Positions 34,757 through 43,968 of a DNA stretch of 64,000 nt are shown in pieces (positions within the stretch are counted from its first letter, which is position 1; the number at the start of each line of letters is the position of its first letter). The notes under the pieces are model-generated. The model ran no database searches, was not told the DNA's origin, and worked only from the letters and a program-made list of their open reading frames with translations. The stretch is from JAEUIE01 sp046350055. Lineage in GTDB: Bacteria > Planctomycetota > Planctomycetia > Gemmatales > HRBIN36. The DNA lies in assembly GCA_046350055.1 (NCBI GenBank), contig JAXMBC010000001.1, forward strand, positions 5,695,072-5,759,071, read 5' to 3'. A program made the translations under genes and the position numbers.

Positions 34757-36928
34757 TTACGGGGGTGGCACATCCCCCGACATCTTCTCCAGCAATTTAC
34801 CGCGGATGATCGAAATGGCTTTGGTGCGCTGGTCTTCCGGGCCAACGGGATCGAAAATGTTGGGCCGTTCGGGTGCCAGCTGTGACAGTAACCGCCAGGC
34901 CTGTTCGCGTATGGCTACCCGCTCGTGCCCCAGGTGCCGGACCAGTGCTTGCAGTTGCAGCGGTGTCGACTGCTTCACTCCACGGTAGAGCGCCAGGAGC
35001 AGTTTGGCGTCATCATCGCTGTAACCCACTTCCCTGAGTTGATCAAGCAACATACCAGCCCGATCCGCTTCCTGGTTGAGCCAGTACTGGATTGCTTCAT
35101 GGCTGAATTTACGTCGGCCATTGGCGCTAGGGTTGTTTGCCAGTGCCAGCACTGGTTGCAGGCGATCCAGTATCGTCAGACCGAGAATCGCTGCCTGCCG
35201 ATCGATCAACTTGCCTTCATCCAGTGTTTCCTCGCAGGCAAGCGAAAACCATTTGAGTTCAGGCTGGACGTCGTCAAGTTTGGCATGGGTGCGAGCCCGC
35301 AGTGCCACCAGGCTGTCATACGCCTCTTTCACCGCTGTCTGATGTCGGGCCAGCCACACCGGCAACTCGGTCATTTCGGAAAGCGGTGCCGCTGGCTTGT
35401 CTGCCTGCGTGCTCTTCCACATCAGCGATTGCTTGGCCTTGAGAGTTGCTTTCTGCTCCTCGTGCTGGATGTCGACAATTCCCTTCGAAACAATGAACTC
35501 AATCTGCTGTTCGACTTGCCAGTCACCTTCACCGGGCAGCACTTCGCCACGAGCCTGGATGCCCAGCTCCGCCCCGGGTGCCAATGCAACCTCCCAGCTT
35601 TCTCCACAGAAGCGAAGTCGCACGACGGTGCGGCCTTGCTCTACACTTCGCCCCAGCACCACCATGCGACCACGATGCAGAGTAAGATCGACCTCAGCTT
35701 CCATAGTGGGATGCAATTCCACCAGTGCTTCCGCAAACGGGTTCGCCTGCAGGCTGGGATGGAACTGCCCGAGTAACAGAAGACGCAAGCCGTTGGCCAG
35801 TGAGATGTTGCCTGAGTAACCCGGCAATGCCATCAGTTTTTCGTTGGACACCAGAGGGACACCCGGCTTGATCAGCCGGTATTCGCCCTGCTCATTCTGC
35901 TGAAAGAACATACCAATCGCATCGGCACCGTTCATGGCCACCGCAGCACGAGAGGTACGCTCCGGTGCAGGCAGGCGATTTTTCCTGACCACCAGGGCGG
36001 GCAGCGGGGCGATCGGTGTATTTGCTTCCACAGGTGCAGTTGGTTCATCTCCCAGCCCCAGCAGCACATTGAATGGCAGGGCTGGACGTGAAGCTACCAG
36101 TCCTGAAAGACCTGCCAGGGTCTGGGCAGCCTGATGAAAACCGGTTTGCCCTTCACCACGCACCACGACAACAGGCCATACACCATCCACCAGAACCGGC
36201 TTTGGTGCCGCAGGAGGAATAACCTTCTCCACCTCGTTTTCGACTAACTTCTTGTCTGGCTGTTGCTCATTCAAAGTCTCTGCCAGTTCCGTCGCTGCCA
36301 TCTGTCCCCGAGGCAGGCTCCAGAGTATGTATGCCAGCAACCCCACAACCAGCAATGCAGCAAAACCCATGAGAGCCTTGCCCCAGCGGCTGCTCCGGGC
36401 AGTATGATAGAGCGGTTCAAGCAGCGCCTGATTCTCGTCCTCCAGTGCCGGTGTGCTGTCAGTCACTTCCCACAGTGGTGGCTTGGAAGGTTTCGCCTCC
36501 CGTGGCAATACCCGCTGAGGTTGCGCCTCGGGGCCCTTCACCAGACCATACATCCGCTGACGTGCCAGTGGCGGCACTTTGTAAGCTTCTGTGCCACTGG
36601 TCATAATCTGATGACAAGCCGCCACTTCTGCAAGATACACATCCGTGTCGATACAAATCTGCTCGAAATCTGCTTCCTGTTCATACGTCATGGCACCATC
36701 GAGGAACGCAGCCACCTCGTTGGGATCATCTTCGTGATGGACAGGGAGTTCCTGCTTATCGGCCAGATCAGGTGTGCTCAGACGACGGCGACGCAATACC
36801 CTTTTGATGCGGTCGGTCAGCTGCCGCAGTTTGTCGTGTTCCTGCACATGATCGCCAACCTGCGCTGTCATGGCAGGGTCAAGACGATCATCGAGGTAAG
36901 CCAGAAGTCCACGAAGCGTTAATCGCAT
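34757..36928 (-). CDS. Large single-pass membrane protein, anti-sigma/FecR-like layout
   Basis: 723 aa. The cytosolic N-terminal region (RGLLAYLDDRLDPAMTAQVG, EVAAFLDGAMTYEQEADFEQ) resembles the repeated helical modules of planctomycete anti-sigma-like proteins but lacks the zinc HxxxC...CxxC motif. One transmembrane helix lies near residues 185-205 (GFAALLVVGLLAYILWSL), followed by a long periplasmic part with FecR-like beta strands and a helical C-terminus. No sigma-factor gene is adjacent, so its partner is unknown. Possibly a cell-envelope signalling protein. Confidence 0.65.
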   Translation of the reverse strand: MRLTLRGLLAYLDDRLDPAMTAQVGDHVQEHDKLRQLTDRIKRVLRRRRLSTPDLADKQELPVHHEDDPNEVAAFLDGAMTYEQEADFEQICIDTDVYLAEVAACHQIMTSGTEAYKVPPLARQRMYGLVKGPEAQPQRVLPREAKPSKPPLWEVTDSTPALEDENQALLEPLYHTARSSRWGKALMGFAALLVVGLLAYILWSLPRGQMAATELAETLNEQQPDKKLVENEVEKVIPPAAPKPVLVDGVWPVVVVRGEGQTGFHQAAQTLAGLSGLVASRPALPFNVLLGLGDEPTAPVEANTPIAPLPALVVRKNRLPAPERTSRAAVAMNGADAIGMFFQQNEQGEYRLIKPGVPLVSNEKLMALPGYSGNISLANGLRLLLLGQFHPSLQANPFAEALVELHPTMEAEVDLTLHRGRMVVLGRSVEQGRTVVRLRFCGESWEVALAPGAELGIQARGEVLPGEGDWQVEQQIEFIVSKGIVDIQHEEQKATLKAKQSLMWKSTQADKPAAPLSEMTELPVWLARHQTAVKEAYDSLVALRARTHAKLDDVQPELKWFSLACEETLDEGKLIDRQAAILGLTILDRLQPVLALANNPSANGRRKFSHEAIQYWLNQEADRAGMLLDQLREVGYSDDDAKLLLALYRGVKQSTPLQLQALVRHLGHERVAIREQAWRLLSQLAPERPNIFDPVGPEDQRTKAISIIRGKLLEKMSGDVPPP

Positions 36929-37080
36929 GGAGCACCATTTCTAAAGCATGCAGACAGAGTGAATCTGCTACCTCAATAGTGGGTGCCTGTGCCTGTTTTC
37001 GTGCATCTGTGCAAAGAAATGTGGTAAAAGAGTGAAACAATCAGGCGACTCTGCGGGTCAGCTCAAGATGGAGGATCGTC

Positions 37081-38118
37081 ATGCAGTCTATCAATCGCAG
37101 AGACTTTACCGCTAGCCTGCTGGCTGCCAGCCTGCCAAGACTCGCCCAAGCCCAGCAGGACAAGCCCACGCTCGACCTTCATGTGCATCTCTTTGGCACT
37201 GGCGATGCAGGCAGCGGCTGTCGCCTGAGTGAGGGAATTCAAAATGGCCTGCAGTTCCGTGGGCTCACCATCGCTCTCAATATCCGTGGCCGGACGAAGA
37301 CGCTTGACGAAGGCTACGTCGCTGCCCTGCTCGAACATATCGCAACATCAGGGCTCACCAGGATTGCCCTCCTGGGACAGGATGCTGCGTACGATACCAA
37401 CGGAAAAGCCGACTGGAACCGCACCAGCTTCTACGTCCCGAACGACTATGTCTTTCAGGTGTCAGCAAAGCATCCAGCCACAATGATCCCCTGCCCCTCT
37501 ATCAATCCGCAACGGGCCGATGCCATCGAAGAGCTGGAACGCATCCACAACAAGGGAGCCAAACTCTTCAAGATTCATCCGCCCACGCAAGGGGTCGATG
37601 TAGCTGACCGACGCTTTACGAAATTCTACCGTCGTTGTGCCGAGCTCAAAATCGTCATCATGGTGCACACCGGCCACGAACACAGCGCACCAGTAATAGA
37701 TAAGGACTTGGCCAATCCCGCCCGGCTCGAATTGATGCTCGATCAAGGACCCACCGTGGTCGCATGTCATGCCGGTACCGGCTGGCCCAGCGATAGCCCG
37801 GATCAACTGCCTGCCTTCGCCAATCTGCTCAAGCGATATCCCAAACTCTGGGGCGATACCGCCGTATTGGGCACAGCTGGCCGGGTGCGTGACTTTGGCC
37901 GCCTGCTTAATGACCCTGCTCTGGCATCCCGTCTGCTGCACGGCAGTGACTTTCCTTTCCCGGTCAGCCCTATTTCCTATGAGAAACGCATCGGCAAAGA
38001 GAAGGTACAAGCAATCAACAAGCTGCGGTCGTGGATCGCCAAGGACTATCAGCTCAAGGAAGCCTTGGGCATCGGCAGAGTCAGTGCCGAGCGAGCCTGG
38101 CAGGTGGTATTGGGATGA
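37081..38118 (+). CDS. Amidohydrolase-family metal-dependent hydrolase, exported
   Basis: 345 aa; GGAGG lies seven to eight bases before ATG 37081. The N-terminus MQSINRRDFTASLLAASLPRL is Tat-like (RRDF). The amidohydrolase-2 fold is read from DLHVHLFG, a lysine in AKLFKIHPP, HTGHEH, CHAGTGWP and the metal aspartate in LLHGSDFPFP. Such enzymes include decarboxylases and lactonases; the substrate cannot be named from sequence. It is a single gene, with the membrane protein gene 69 bases downstream. Confidence 0.85.
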   Translation: MQSINRRDFTASLLAASLPRLAQAQQDKPTLDLHVHLFGTGDAGSGCRLSEGIQNGLQFRGLTIALNIRGRTKTLDEGYVAALLEHIATSGLTRIALLGQDAAYDTNGKADWNRTSFYVPNDYVFQVSAKHPATMIPCPSINPQRADAIEELERIHNKGAKLFKIHPPTQGVDVADRRFTKFYRRCAELKIVIMVHTGHEHSAPVIDKDLANPARLELMLDQGPTVVACHAGTGWPSDSPDQLPAFANLLKRYPKLWGDTAVLGTAGRVRDFGRLLNDPALASRLLHGSDFPFPVSPISYEKRIGKEKVQAINKLRSWIAKDYQLKEALGIGRVSAERAWQVVLG

Positions 38119-38187
38119 AGTTTGCGAAACGCCGTACAGTGAATGTTGTGCTAGACTAGCACCATACAGCACTTCACCGGGAGCACG

Positions 38188-39696
38188 TTGTTGACGAGGT
38201 TGCAACTCTTTGGCGCACTAGCCTTTCTGAACCTCGCGCTCAATGCAGCGATTCTGCCTTATCACTTCAACTACCGGCATTACTATTGTGGCGATGCGGG
38301 CAGCAGCCTGATGGCTACCCACATGGTCAGCCAGGGGGTAACGCCCTGGCTTGATTTCAACTACTACTACGGCTTCGGCACCCTCTGGCTCAACCAGGGC
38401 TGGTTCTCCCTCTTTGGATACCATCCGGTAGCCAACTATGCACTTAACATGCTCTGCCTGTTGCTCGTCACATTCGGCACAGCAGACATGCTGGTGACCA
38501 TGGGCTGGAACCGCAAAATATACCTCTGCGGCCTGACCCTGCTGCTCTCTCCCTATCTGTTCTGCTTCTGCTGGTTCACCACCGCGCACACGCTGGAAGC
38601 AGCTCTGGTTATCATGGCCCTGTCACATGCACTGCGACGATCGTACACCATATCGTTATTGCTCGCGACACTCGCCCTTCTCGTCAAACCATCCATTGCC
38701 TACTTCGTAGGGCTCTACATCGTCATCATGATGCTGACCGATCGGCAACCCCCCTGGCGCCAGCATCTTCTGCTTGTAGTTCGATCGATGCAGCCTTCGC
38801 TGCTGTTGCTGGTGGGCTACTCAGCCTATGTCCTCTTTGCCTGGGGGCCCCTGGTGTATCTCAACAGCCTGCTGCCTCTCTCGGGCATGGCTGGTTACCA
38901 GGAATCCGCTTGCGGTTTCTTCAATCGCGGCACCTTGTTCTGGCTGCCTCCGATGGACAACGTGTGGCAACTGCTGGAGCATTACCTGCTTACCCCAGCC
39001 GGACTCTGGGTCGCCGGCACACTGTTCCTCAGTTGCCACACTACCGTCACACTCCTACGCTGGTTGTCCACTCGGACGCTTACTCTGGCTGACCAATGCG
39101 TGGTCATCTGTGGCACGCTCCACCTGATCTTCATCTTCATCCTCTTCGGCAATGAATGGTCGTGGACCTACGAGCCGTTTCTGCTCCTCTTCGGCACCTC
39201 TGCTGTACTCTCACGGTATGCCAGAGTGTCGATCATCGTTCTGCCTTTGCTGGCAGCACTGGTAGTATGCAGCATGGCTCGCACCGCCCAGGCAACGCAC
39301 TACGGCTGGACGGAGACAGCCAGTTTCGCTGACCGACACTATCTCTTTATGACTGCACAAACGCACCATGACTTGCACACTCTTGAAAAGCAGGCGGCAC
39401 AACACCCCACCCTCTTCATGGGTCGACAAGGTGCTCCCGGGCTGCTGCTGAAAGGCGTTGCCGCCACGCCTACCTGGGCATTCATGCATGCCTCAATCAG
39501 GGATGCGGAACGACTCGGCTTGCAAAAACTCATCCAACAGTCGGACATCATCGCGATTCCCCAGTTGCCTTACGTGACAATGATGACCAAGTGGCCCGAA
39601 ATACAAGAAACCATGAAGGAATTTCGCCTCGTGAGTGACTCGGCTACGTTCCAATATTGGGCACGCCGATCTGCCAGGTCGATCAAGCTGCATTAG
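38188..39696 (+). CDS. Polytopic membrane protein, GT-C glycosyltransferase-like
   Basis: 502 aa, starting at TTG 38188 (or the adjacent TTG 38191) after CGGGAG. About ten transmembrane helices. The first periplasmic loop reads CGDAGSSLMATHMVSQGVTP then DFNYYYGFGTLW, resembling the acidic loop of GT-C enzymes that use polyprenyl-phosphate sugars. The C-terminal 130 residues are soluble and periplasmic. Convergent with the methyltransferase/GT2 operon, which supports a surface-glycan role. Confidence 0.65.
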   Translation: MLTRLQLFGALAFLNLALNAAILPYHFNYRHYYCGDAGSSLMATHMVSQGVTPWLDFNYYYGFGTLWLNQGWFSLFGYHPVANYALNMLCLLLVTFGTADMLVTMGWNRKIYLCGLTLLLSPYLFCFCWFTTAHTLEAALVIMALSHALRRSYTISLLLATLALLVKPSIAYFVGLYIVIMMLTDRQPPWRQHLLLVVRSMQPSLLLLVGYSAYVLFAWGPLVYLNSLLPLSGMAGYQESACGFFNRGTLFWLPPMDNVWQLLEHYLLTPAGLWVAGTLFLSCHTTVTLLRWLSTRTLTLADQCVVICGTLHLIFIFILFGNEWSWTYEPFLLLFGTSAVLSRYARVSIIVLPLLAALVVCSMARTAQATHYGWTETASFADRHYLFMTAQTHHDLHTLEKQAAQHPTLFMGRQGAPGLLLKGVAATPTWAFMHASIRDAERLGLQKLIQQSDIIAIPQLPYVTMMTKWPEIQETMKEFRLVSDSATFQYWARRSARSIKLH

Positions 39697-39700
39697 CTTG

Positions 39701-40405
39701 CTACTTGCTATTTCCCTTCTGCCAGACCACAATCACCGAACGGCCCACCGAGTAGAACAGCAGCGGATCGGCCAGCTTGGAACACCGTACCAGTACGCGG
39801 TTCCAGAAGCTGATCTGCTTGGCCGTCGGCATCGACGCTTTCAGAAACAGCTTGTTCGCCAGCGATGCCAGCGCCCCCACGCTATCCAGATAAAACGCCC
39901 GATACACGCTACACCCGGGTGGCGTCAACGCCTTCAACATTGATCGTGTGTACCGTCGATAATGTCCGATTTTGGCATCGAACGGCGAGAAGAGATACTG
40001 ATACGCCGGGCTGAGGATGATCAGTTTGCCGCCCGGTTTCAGATGCTTCGCTGCGTGGGCCACTTCGTCCGCATCCCGCTCAATGTGTTCCAGCACATCG
40101 ATGTACAGGATGACATCAAAGAGTTGCGTGCCGCCCAGTTCATTCAGCGTGCCATGCACGAAGCGGTAGCGATCACCGGTGATCTTCGATTTCAACTGAT
40201 CAAGCAACTGCTGATCAGGCTCCAGACAGCTCCAGCTTTCCCACGAGCCATTTGCAAAGACAGTGGTGGTACCACCCAGCCCCGCTCCGACTTCCAGTAC
40301 ATCACCCTTCACATACTGCTGCAAGTGAGAACGAAAGTAGGCTTTCCAGATCTCCGCTTTGGCAAAGAGCTCCAGCTCATTGCCAATGTACTCAAACTCC
40401 GCCAT
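39701..40405 (-). CDS. SAM-dependent methyltransferase (class I)
   Basis: 234 aa from ATG 40405, with GAGG nine bases upstream. SAM motif I is VLEVGAGLGGTTTVF, and motif II/post-I is LFDVILYIDVLEHIERD, then LKPGGKLIILSPAY. The acceptor helix region GHYRRYTRSML is typical of small-molecule or glycan methyltransferases. It overlaps the end of the GT2 gene by 14 bases, so the two are translationally coupled. Probably modifies the sugar or lipid carrier used by its partner; inference from context. Confidence 0.85.
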   Translation of the reverse strand: MAEFEYIGNELELFAKAEIWKAYFRSHLQQYVKGDVLEVGAGLGGTTTVFANGSWESWSCLEPDQQLLDQLKSKITGDRYRFVHGTLNELGGTQLFDVILYIDVLEHIERDADEVAHAAKHLKPGGKLIILSPAYQYLFSPFDAKIGHYRRYTRSMLKALTPPGCSVYRAFYLDSVGALASLANKLFLKASMPTAKQISFWNRVLVRCSKLADPLLFYSVGRSVIVVWQKGNSK

Positions 40406-41372
40406 GGGGTTGCACCTCGAAGGCCCGGAGAATGAAGTACTCGAAGTCCCGCAGGGGCAGGAAGGTATTGACATTGCGGCCTTGCAGAATGATCAGCACG
40501 AAGACCACTGCAAGCAGGATGCTCATCACCGTCAGCTCGATCAAGCCACTGATGGCCGTCAGAATCGTAGGGGCGTAGGTCACACTCGCCAGTGGCTGCA
40601 TGATCAACAGGCCCACGATAGCAAGGACAAAGAGCCCCAGGCATGAAATGAGCGCAACCAGCAGCCGGACGCCGATTTCATCGCTGAATACCGAGATCGC
40701 GGAAAGGCCATGCGTCACCAGCGAGACGAAGTTCATCTTCGATTCGCCCTGGATTCGTTTCCCACGGGCCAGTGGCACCAGTGTCATGGGCAGGCGGGCC
40801 TTCACCACCGCTGCAGCATAGTGGTTCCACATCTCCGAGACGCCGACCAGCCGGGCGAGCAGATGTTGTGGCAGCACGCTGAAGTTGCCCACTTCCACTT
40901 TGCGACCCGTGAGGAACAGATGCACAAGGCGAAAGAGGAAGTAGAAAAAGCGGAACAGGAGCGACTCGGTCCGCTTCATGCGCTTGGCAAACACCGCCTG
41001 GCTATCCTGCGTGGCTGTCAGTGCCTGGATGAGATGTGGCACATCTTCCGGTGCGTCTTCGCCGTCGCCATCCATCACCACCACGCCCCGGCAGGGGATA
41101 TTCTTGAAAATGTAGGTGAGGCCAATCGCAATCGCCCGCTGATGGCCAAGGTTCCGCCTCACTTGCAGAAGGGTCGTCCCATTCAGATAGGGATCCTGGG
41201 CCAGTTCATCGTCGCGGGGGATGATCGTGGAAGCATCGTCCACTAACACCAGGTGAAACGCCTGCCCCGTGGAACGGGTAACCGCTTGCAGCCGACGGGC
41301 AATCTCCCGGGCCGATTCCCAATCATTGAAGATGGGGATGCAGACAGTAAATAACTCAGGCGTGGACGTCAC
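40392..41372 (-). CDS. Glycosyltransferase family 2, DPM1/GtrB-like with C-terminal TM pair
   Basis: 326 aa with GTG start (41372). GT-A motifs: VCIPIFNDWESAREIARRL, LVDDAST, NLGHQRAIAIGL and the DxD in VVMDGDGEDAPED. Two C-terminal helices (VALISCLGLFVLAIVGLLIM; ELTVMSILLAVVFVLIIL) give the polyprenyl-phosphate glycosyltransferase layout. It would load a sugar on undecaprenyl phosphate for flipping and transfer, possibly by the GT-C protein encoded convergently. It overlaps the downstream methyltransferase. Confidence 0.9.
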   Translation of the reverse strand: MTSTPELFTVCIPIFNDWESAREIARRLQAVTRSTGQAFHLVLVDDASTIIPRDDELAQDPYLNGTTLLQVRRNLGHQRAIAIGLTYIFKNIPCRGVVVMDGDGEDAPEDVPHLIQALTATQDSQAVFAKRMKRTESLLFRFFYFLFRLVHLFLTGRKVEVGNFSVLPQHLLARLVGVSEMWNHYAAAVVKARLPMTLVPLARGKRIQGESKMNFVSLVTHGLSAISVFSDEIGVRLLVALISCLGLFVLAIVGLLIMQPLASVTYAPTILTAISGLIELTVMSILLAVVFVLIILQGRNVNTFLPLRDFEYFILRAFEVQPHGGV

Positions 41373-41559
41373 AGTGGGCTCTGCGAGGGACGATGCACCA
41401 TTCTAGCTGATGATTGAGGAAATGCAGGGGAAATGTGGATGTGGACTGGTGCTTGTGTTGTTGTCAGTCCTTTTATTTGCAATGGCGACCCCTGACCATG
41501 CTTGATATTGACCTCGATATGCTATTCCATTTGATCGTCAACATAGGTAGATCGCAACA

Positions 41560-42600
41560 TCAATCCGAAACAATGCTACCCGGCTTACACCGTTCCGCAA
41601 TCGCCTGATCCGTCGCCGCCCTGGCAATGCGCGTCGCCAGCAAGCCATCTCTCGCCGTCGGCATCACGCCTGTCTTTCCATGCAGCAAGGCATCGGCCCA
41701 GGCTTCGTACATACCAATGAAGTTCTTCTCCGGGAAATAGGGCAGCACCTGGATGCCGTGCGAGCTGCGCAACTCAAAGCTCTTCTCTTCCCGGTTGTAG
41801 CGGATCACACCGTCGGTACCGATGAGTTCATACTGAAAGTGCTTGCGAGGCTCCGCCACCGTGGTGTTGTAGGCGAAACTCATTTCCACCATGGTATGTG
41901 TACCATTCATGTGGTTCATGTGCAGAATGACATGCTCCGGAGCTTCGTACTGGTCGTACCAGATACCGATGCCTTGCTGGTTGACGACTTCGGAGCCGAG
42001 CCACCAGCGGGCAAGGTCGATCTGGTGTACGCCACAATCGACCATCGGGCCACCTTCCAGCATGCGACCAAGCCAGAGCGGGCTGAGGACACGCTCTCCC
42101 TGGTCATTCACTTGCCACTTGCCATGCAGGTTCCAGAGATACACCAGCCGCAGCGAACGGATCTCACCGATGGCCTTCTGCTGAACGAGTTCCCGAATCT
42201 GCAGGGATGATTCACTGAAGCGGTAGTTGAACCCTGCATGAAACTGCAGATCAGCATGAGTCATCGTGGCGTCCATCTCCACGATGTCCGCCTCGGTCAT
42301 AGCCAGCGGCTTCTCGCACAGCACGTGTTTGCCGTAGCGGGCTGCCGTCAGCACATGCTGATGATGAAGTGGGGCGGGAGTGCAAATGACGACAGCATCG
42401 ATGTCGCTCTTCCAGAATTCTTCTTCGGTGGCACATGCCACAGGGACGTTGAACTTCTGCTGAAGTTGCAGCGCCCGCTCATGGTGGATGTCGAAGAGTG
42501 CCTGGACTTTCAGCCGAGGCACCTTCTGCAGAGAGGGCAGATGTGACCTCTCCGCAATCATGCCGCAGCCAAGCATGCCGATCTGGATGGGTGGGGTCAT
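41560..42600 (-). CDS. Gfo/Idh/MocA family oxidoreductase
   Basis: 346 aa. The NAD(P)-binding Rossmann motif is QIGMLGCGMIAERSHLPSL. Typical elements follow: VVICTPAPLHHQHVLTAARYGKHVLCEKP (the EKP lysine), GFNYRFSES, DCGVHQIDLARW with the conserved D and H. Cytosolic, with no signal peptide. Sugar or inositol dehydrogenation is the family reaction; substrate unknown. It lies 21 bases downstream of a secreted serine hydrolase gene on the same strand. Confidence 0.9.
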   Translation of the reverse strand: MTPPIQIGMLGCGMIAERSHLPSLQKVPRLKVQALFDIHHERALQLQQKFNVPVACATEEEFWKSDIDAVVICTPAPLHHQHVLTAARYGKHVLCEKPLAMTEADIVEMDATMTHADLQFHAGFNYRFSESSLQIRELVQQKAIGEIRSLRLVYLWNLHGKWQVNDQGERVLSPLWLGRMLEGGPMVDCGVHQIDLARWWLGSEVVNQQGIGIWYDQYEAPEHVILHMNHMNGTHTMVEMSFAYNTTVAEPRKHFQYELIGTDGVIRYNREEKSFELRSSHGIQVLPYFPEKNFIGMYEAWADALLHGKTGVMPTARDGLLATRIARAATDQAIAERCKPGSIVSD

Positions 42601-42621
42601 GGCCGTATTGTATGGGACGAG

Positions 42622-43845
42622 CTACTCGACCAGCGCCTGCATCACTGCGTTCTCGTAGTCGCGGTGCATGTCGTGCGTCTGGATGAGCAACACCGCCACT
42701 AGCTTCTCCTTCGGGTCGACCCAGAAGTGAGTACCGAAGGCACCATCCCAGCCGAAGCTGCCGTTGGAGCGGCGGGTGCCTGCCTTGATGTTGTCCTGAA
42801 CCACTTCTACAGTAAGGCCGAAGCCCATGCCTTCCTTGCGATTGAGCTGGTTGGTGAAGAGAGTGCCCACGTGATTGCTGGCCATCAGTTCCACCGTCCT
42901 GGGGCTGAGCAGGCGTTTGCCATGGAGTTCGCCACCATTGCCGAGCATCTGGGCAAACCGCCACCAGTCCTCCGCGGTACTGGTCAGGCCACCTGCTCCA
43001 GAGGAGTAGGTCTTGGTCGCCAGAAAAGTGAAAGGCGGCCGGACTTCGAGCCCCTTGGCAGTACGCTGATAGATGGTCGCCAGCCTCGGTGTTTGCGATT
43101 CGGGCACCAGGAACCCCGTATCCTTCATCCCCAGTGGCTCAAAGATATTCTGCTTCAGGAAGACATCAAATGGCTGGCCCGATGCCACTTCCACAATCCG
43201 TGCCAGCACATCGATCCCGGCCAGACCACTGTATCGCCACAAGGTGCCGGGTTGAAAATCGAGAGGCATCCTGGCCAGACGCAGTGCATAGTCGTTGAGG
43301 GTATCGTTGCCATTGGGTTGCCGGTCGTTGTTGGGAATCTGCCGGGTGCCGATGCCACCACTACCCAGTCCTGAGGTGTGAGTCAGCAAATCCAGAATGG
43401 TAACAGCCCGGCTGGCATCCACCAGTTCCACTTTGCCATCCTTCTGTACCGCTACCTTGGTCTCTTTGAACTCAGGGATGAACCGGGAGACGGGATCATT
43501 CAGTCGCAGCTTGCCATCCTCCATCAGCATGAGGATCGCCACCGCCGTCACCGGCTTGCTGCACGACGCCATGCGAAAGAGAGTGTCCTTCGTCATTGGC
43601 TCCCTCGACTCGAGGTTCTTGATTCCATGTGCTTCGAAGTGGGCAATCTTCCCACGTCGAGCGACCAGGGTAACGCCACCTGTAATGCGACCTTCCTTCT
43701 GCGCGCGTTCCATCAACGCATGAATGCGTTTCAATCGCTCCGACGACATCCCCACGTCTTCCGGTTTGGCCTGAGGCCCCTGAGCAAGCATGGTAGCAGA
43801 CAGCAACACCAGACCAGCAGCAACAGCAAGATATCGGTACCGCAT
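42622..43845 (-). CDS. Secreted serine hydrolase, class C beta-lactamase/esterase family
   Basis: 407 aa. Signal peptide MRYRYLAVAAGLVLLSATMLAQ. The catalytic SxxK is S94-C-S-K97 in RMASCSKPVT; the YxN-type tyrosine is Y in LWRYSGLAG, and HTSGLG follows the LLTHTSGL block. Closest in appearance to EstB/DD-peptidase-like 'beta-lactamase' proteins rather than resistance enzymes. Probably an extracytoplasmic esterase or peptidase. First in a unit with the oxidoreductase gene. Confidence 0.9.
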   Translation of the reverse strand: MRYRYLAVAAGLVLLSATMLAQGPQAKPEDVGMSSERLKRIHALMERAQKEGRITGGVTLVARRGKIAHFEAHGIKNLESREPMTKDTLFRMASCSKPVTAVAILMLMEDGKLRLNDPVSRFIPEFKETKVAVQKDGKVELVDASRAVTILDLLTHTSGLGSGGIGTRQIPNNDRQPNGNDTLNDYALRLARMPLDFQPGTLWRYSGLAGIDVLARIVEVASGQPFDVFLKQNIFEPLGMKDTGFLVPESQTPRLATIYQRTAKGLEVRPPFTFLATKTYSSGAGGLTSTAEDWWRFAQMLGNGGELHGKRLLSPRTVELMASNHVGTLFTNQLNRKEGMGFGLTVEVVQDNIKAGTRRSNGSFGWDGAFGTHFWVDPKEKLVAVLLIQTHDMHRDYENAVMQALVE

Positions 43846-43968
43846 GTATCAGCTCGCAGGGAAGAGTGAAGGCTCCGTTATACCCATCACCAGCAGCATC
43901 GCAACAGAATAGTGGCTGGGCCTTGTGGCTGCTTCATAAAACAAAAGGCAACAGCAAAGGGTCACACC

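Noticed and set aside
34757..36928. Classic zinc-binding anti-sigma factor
   Set aside because: The HxxxCxxC motif is absent and no sigma gene is adjacent, so only an anti-sigma-like layout is claimed.
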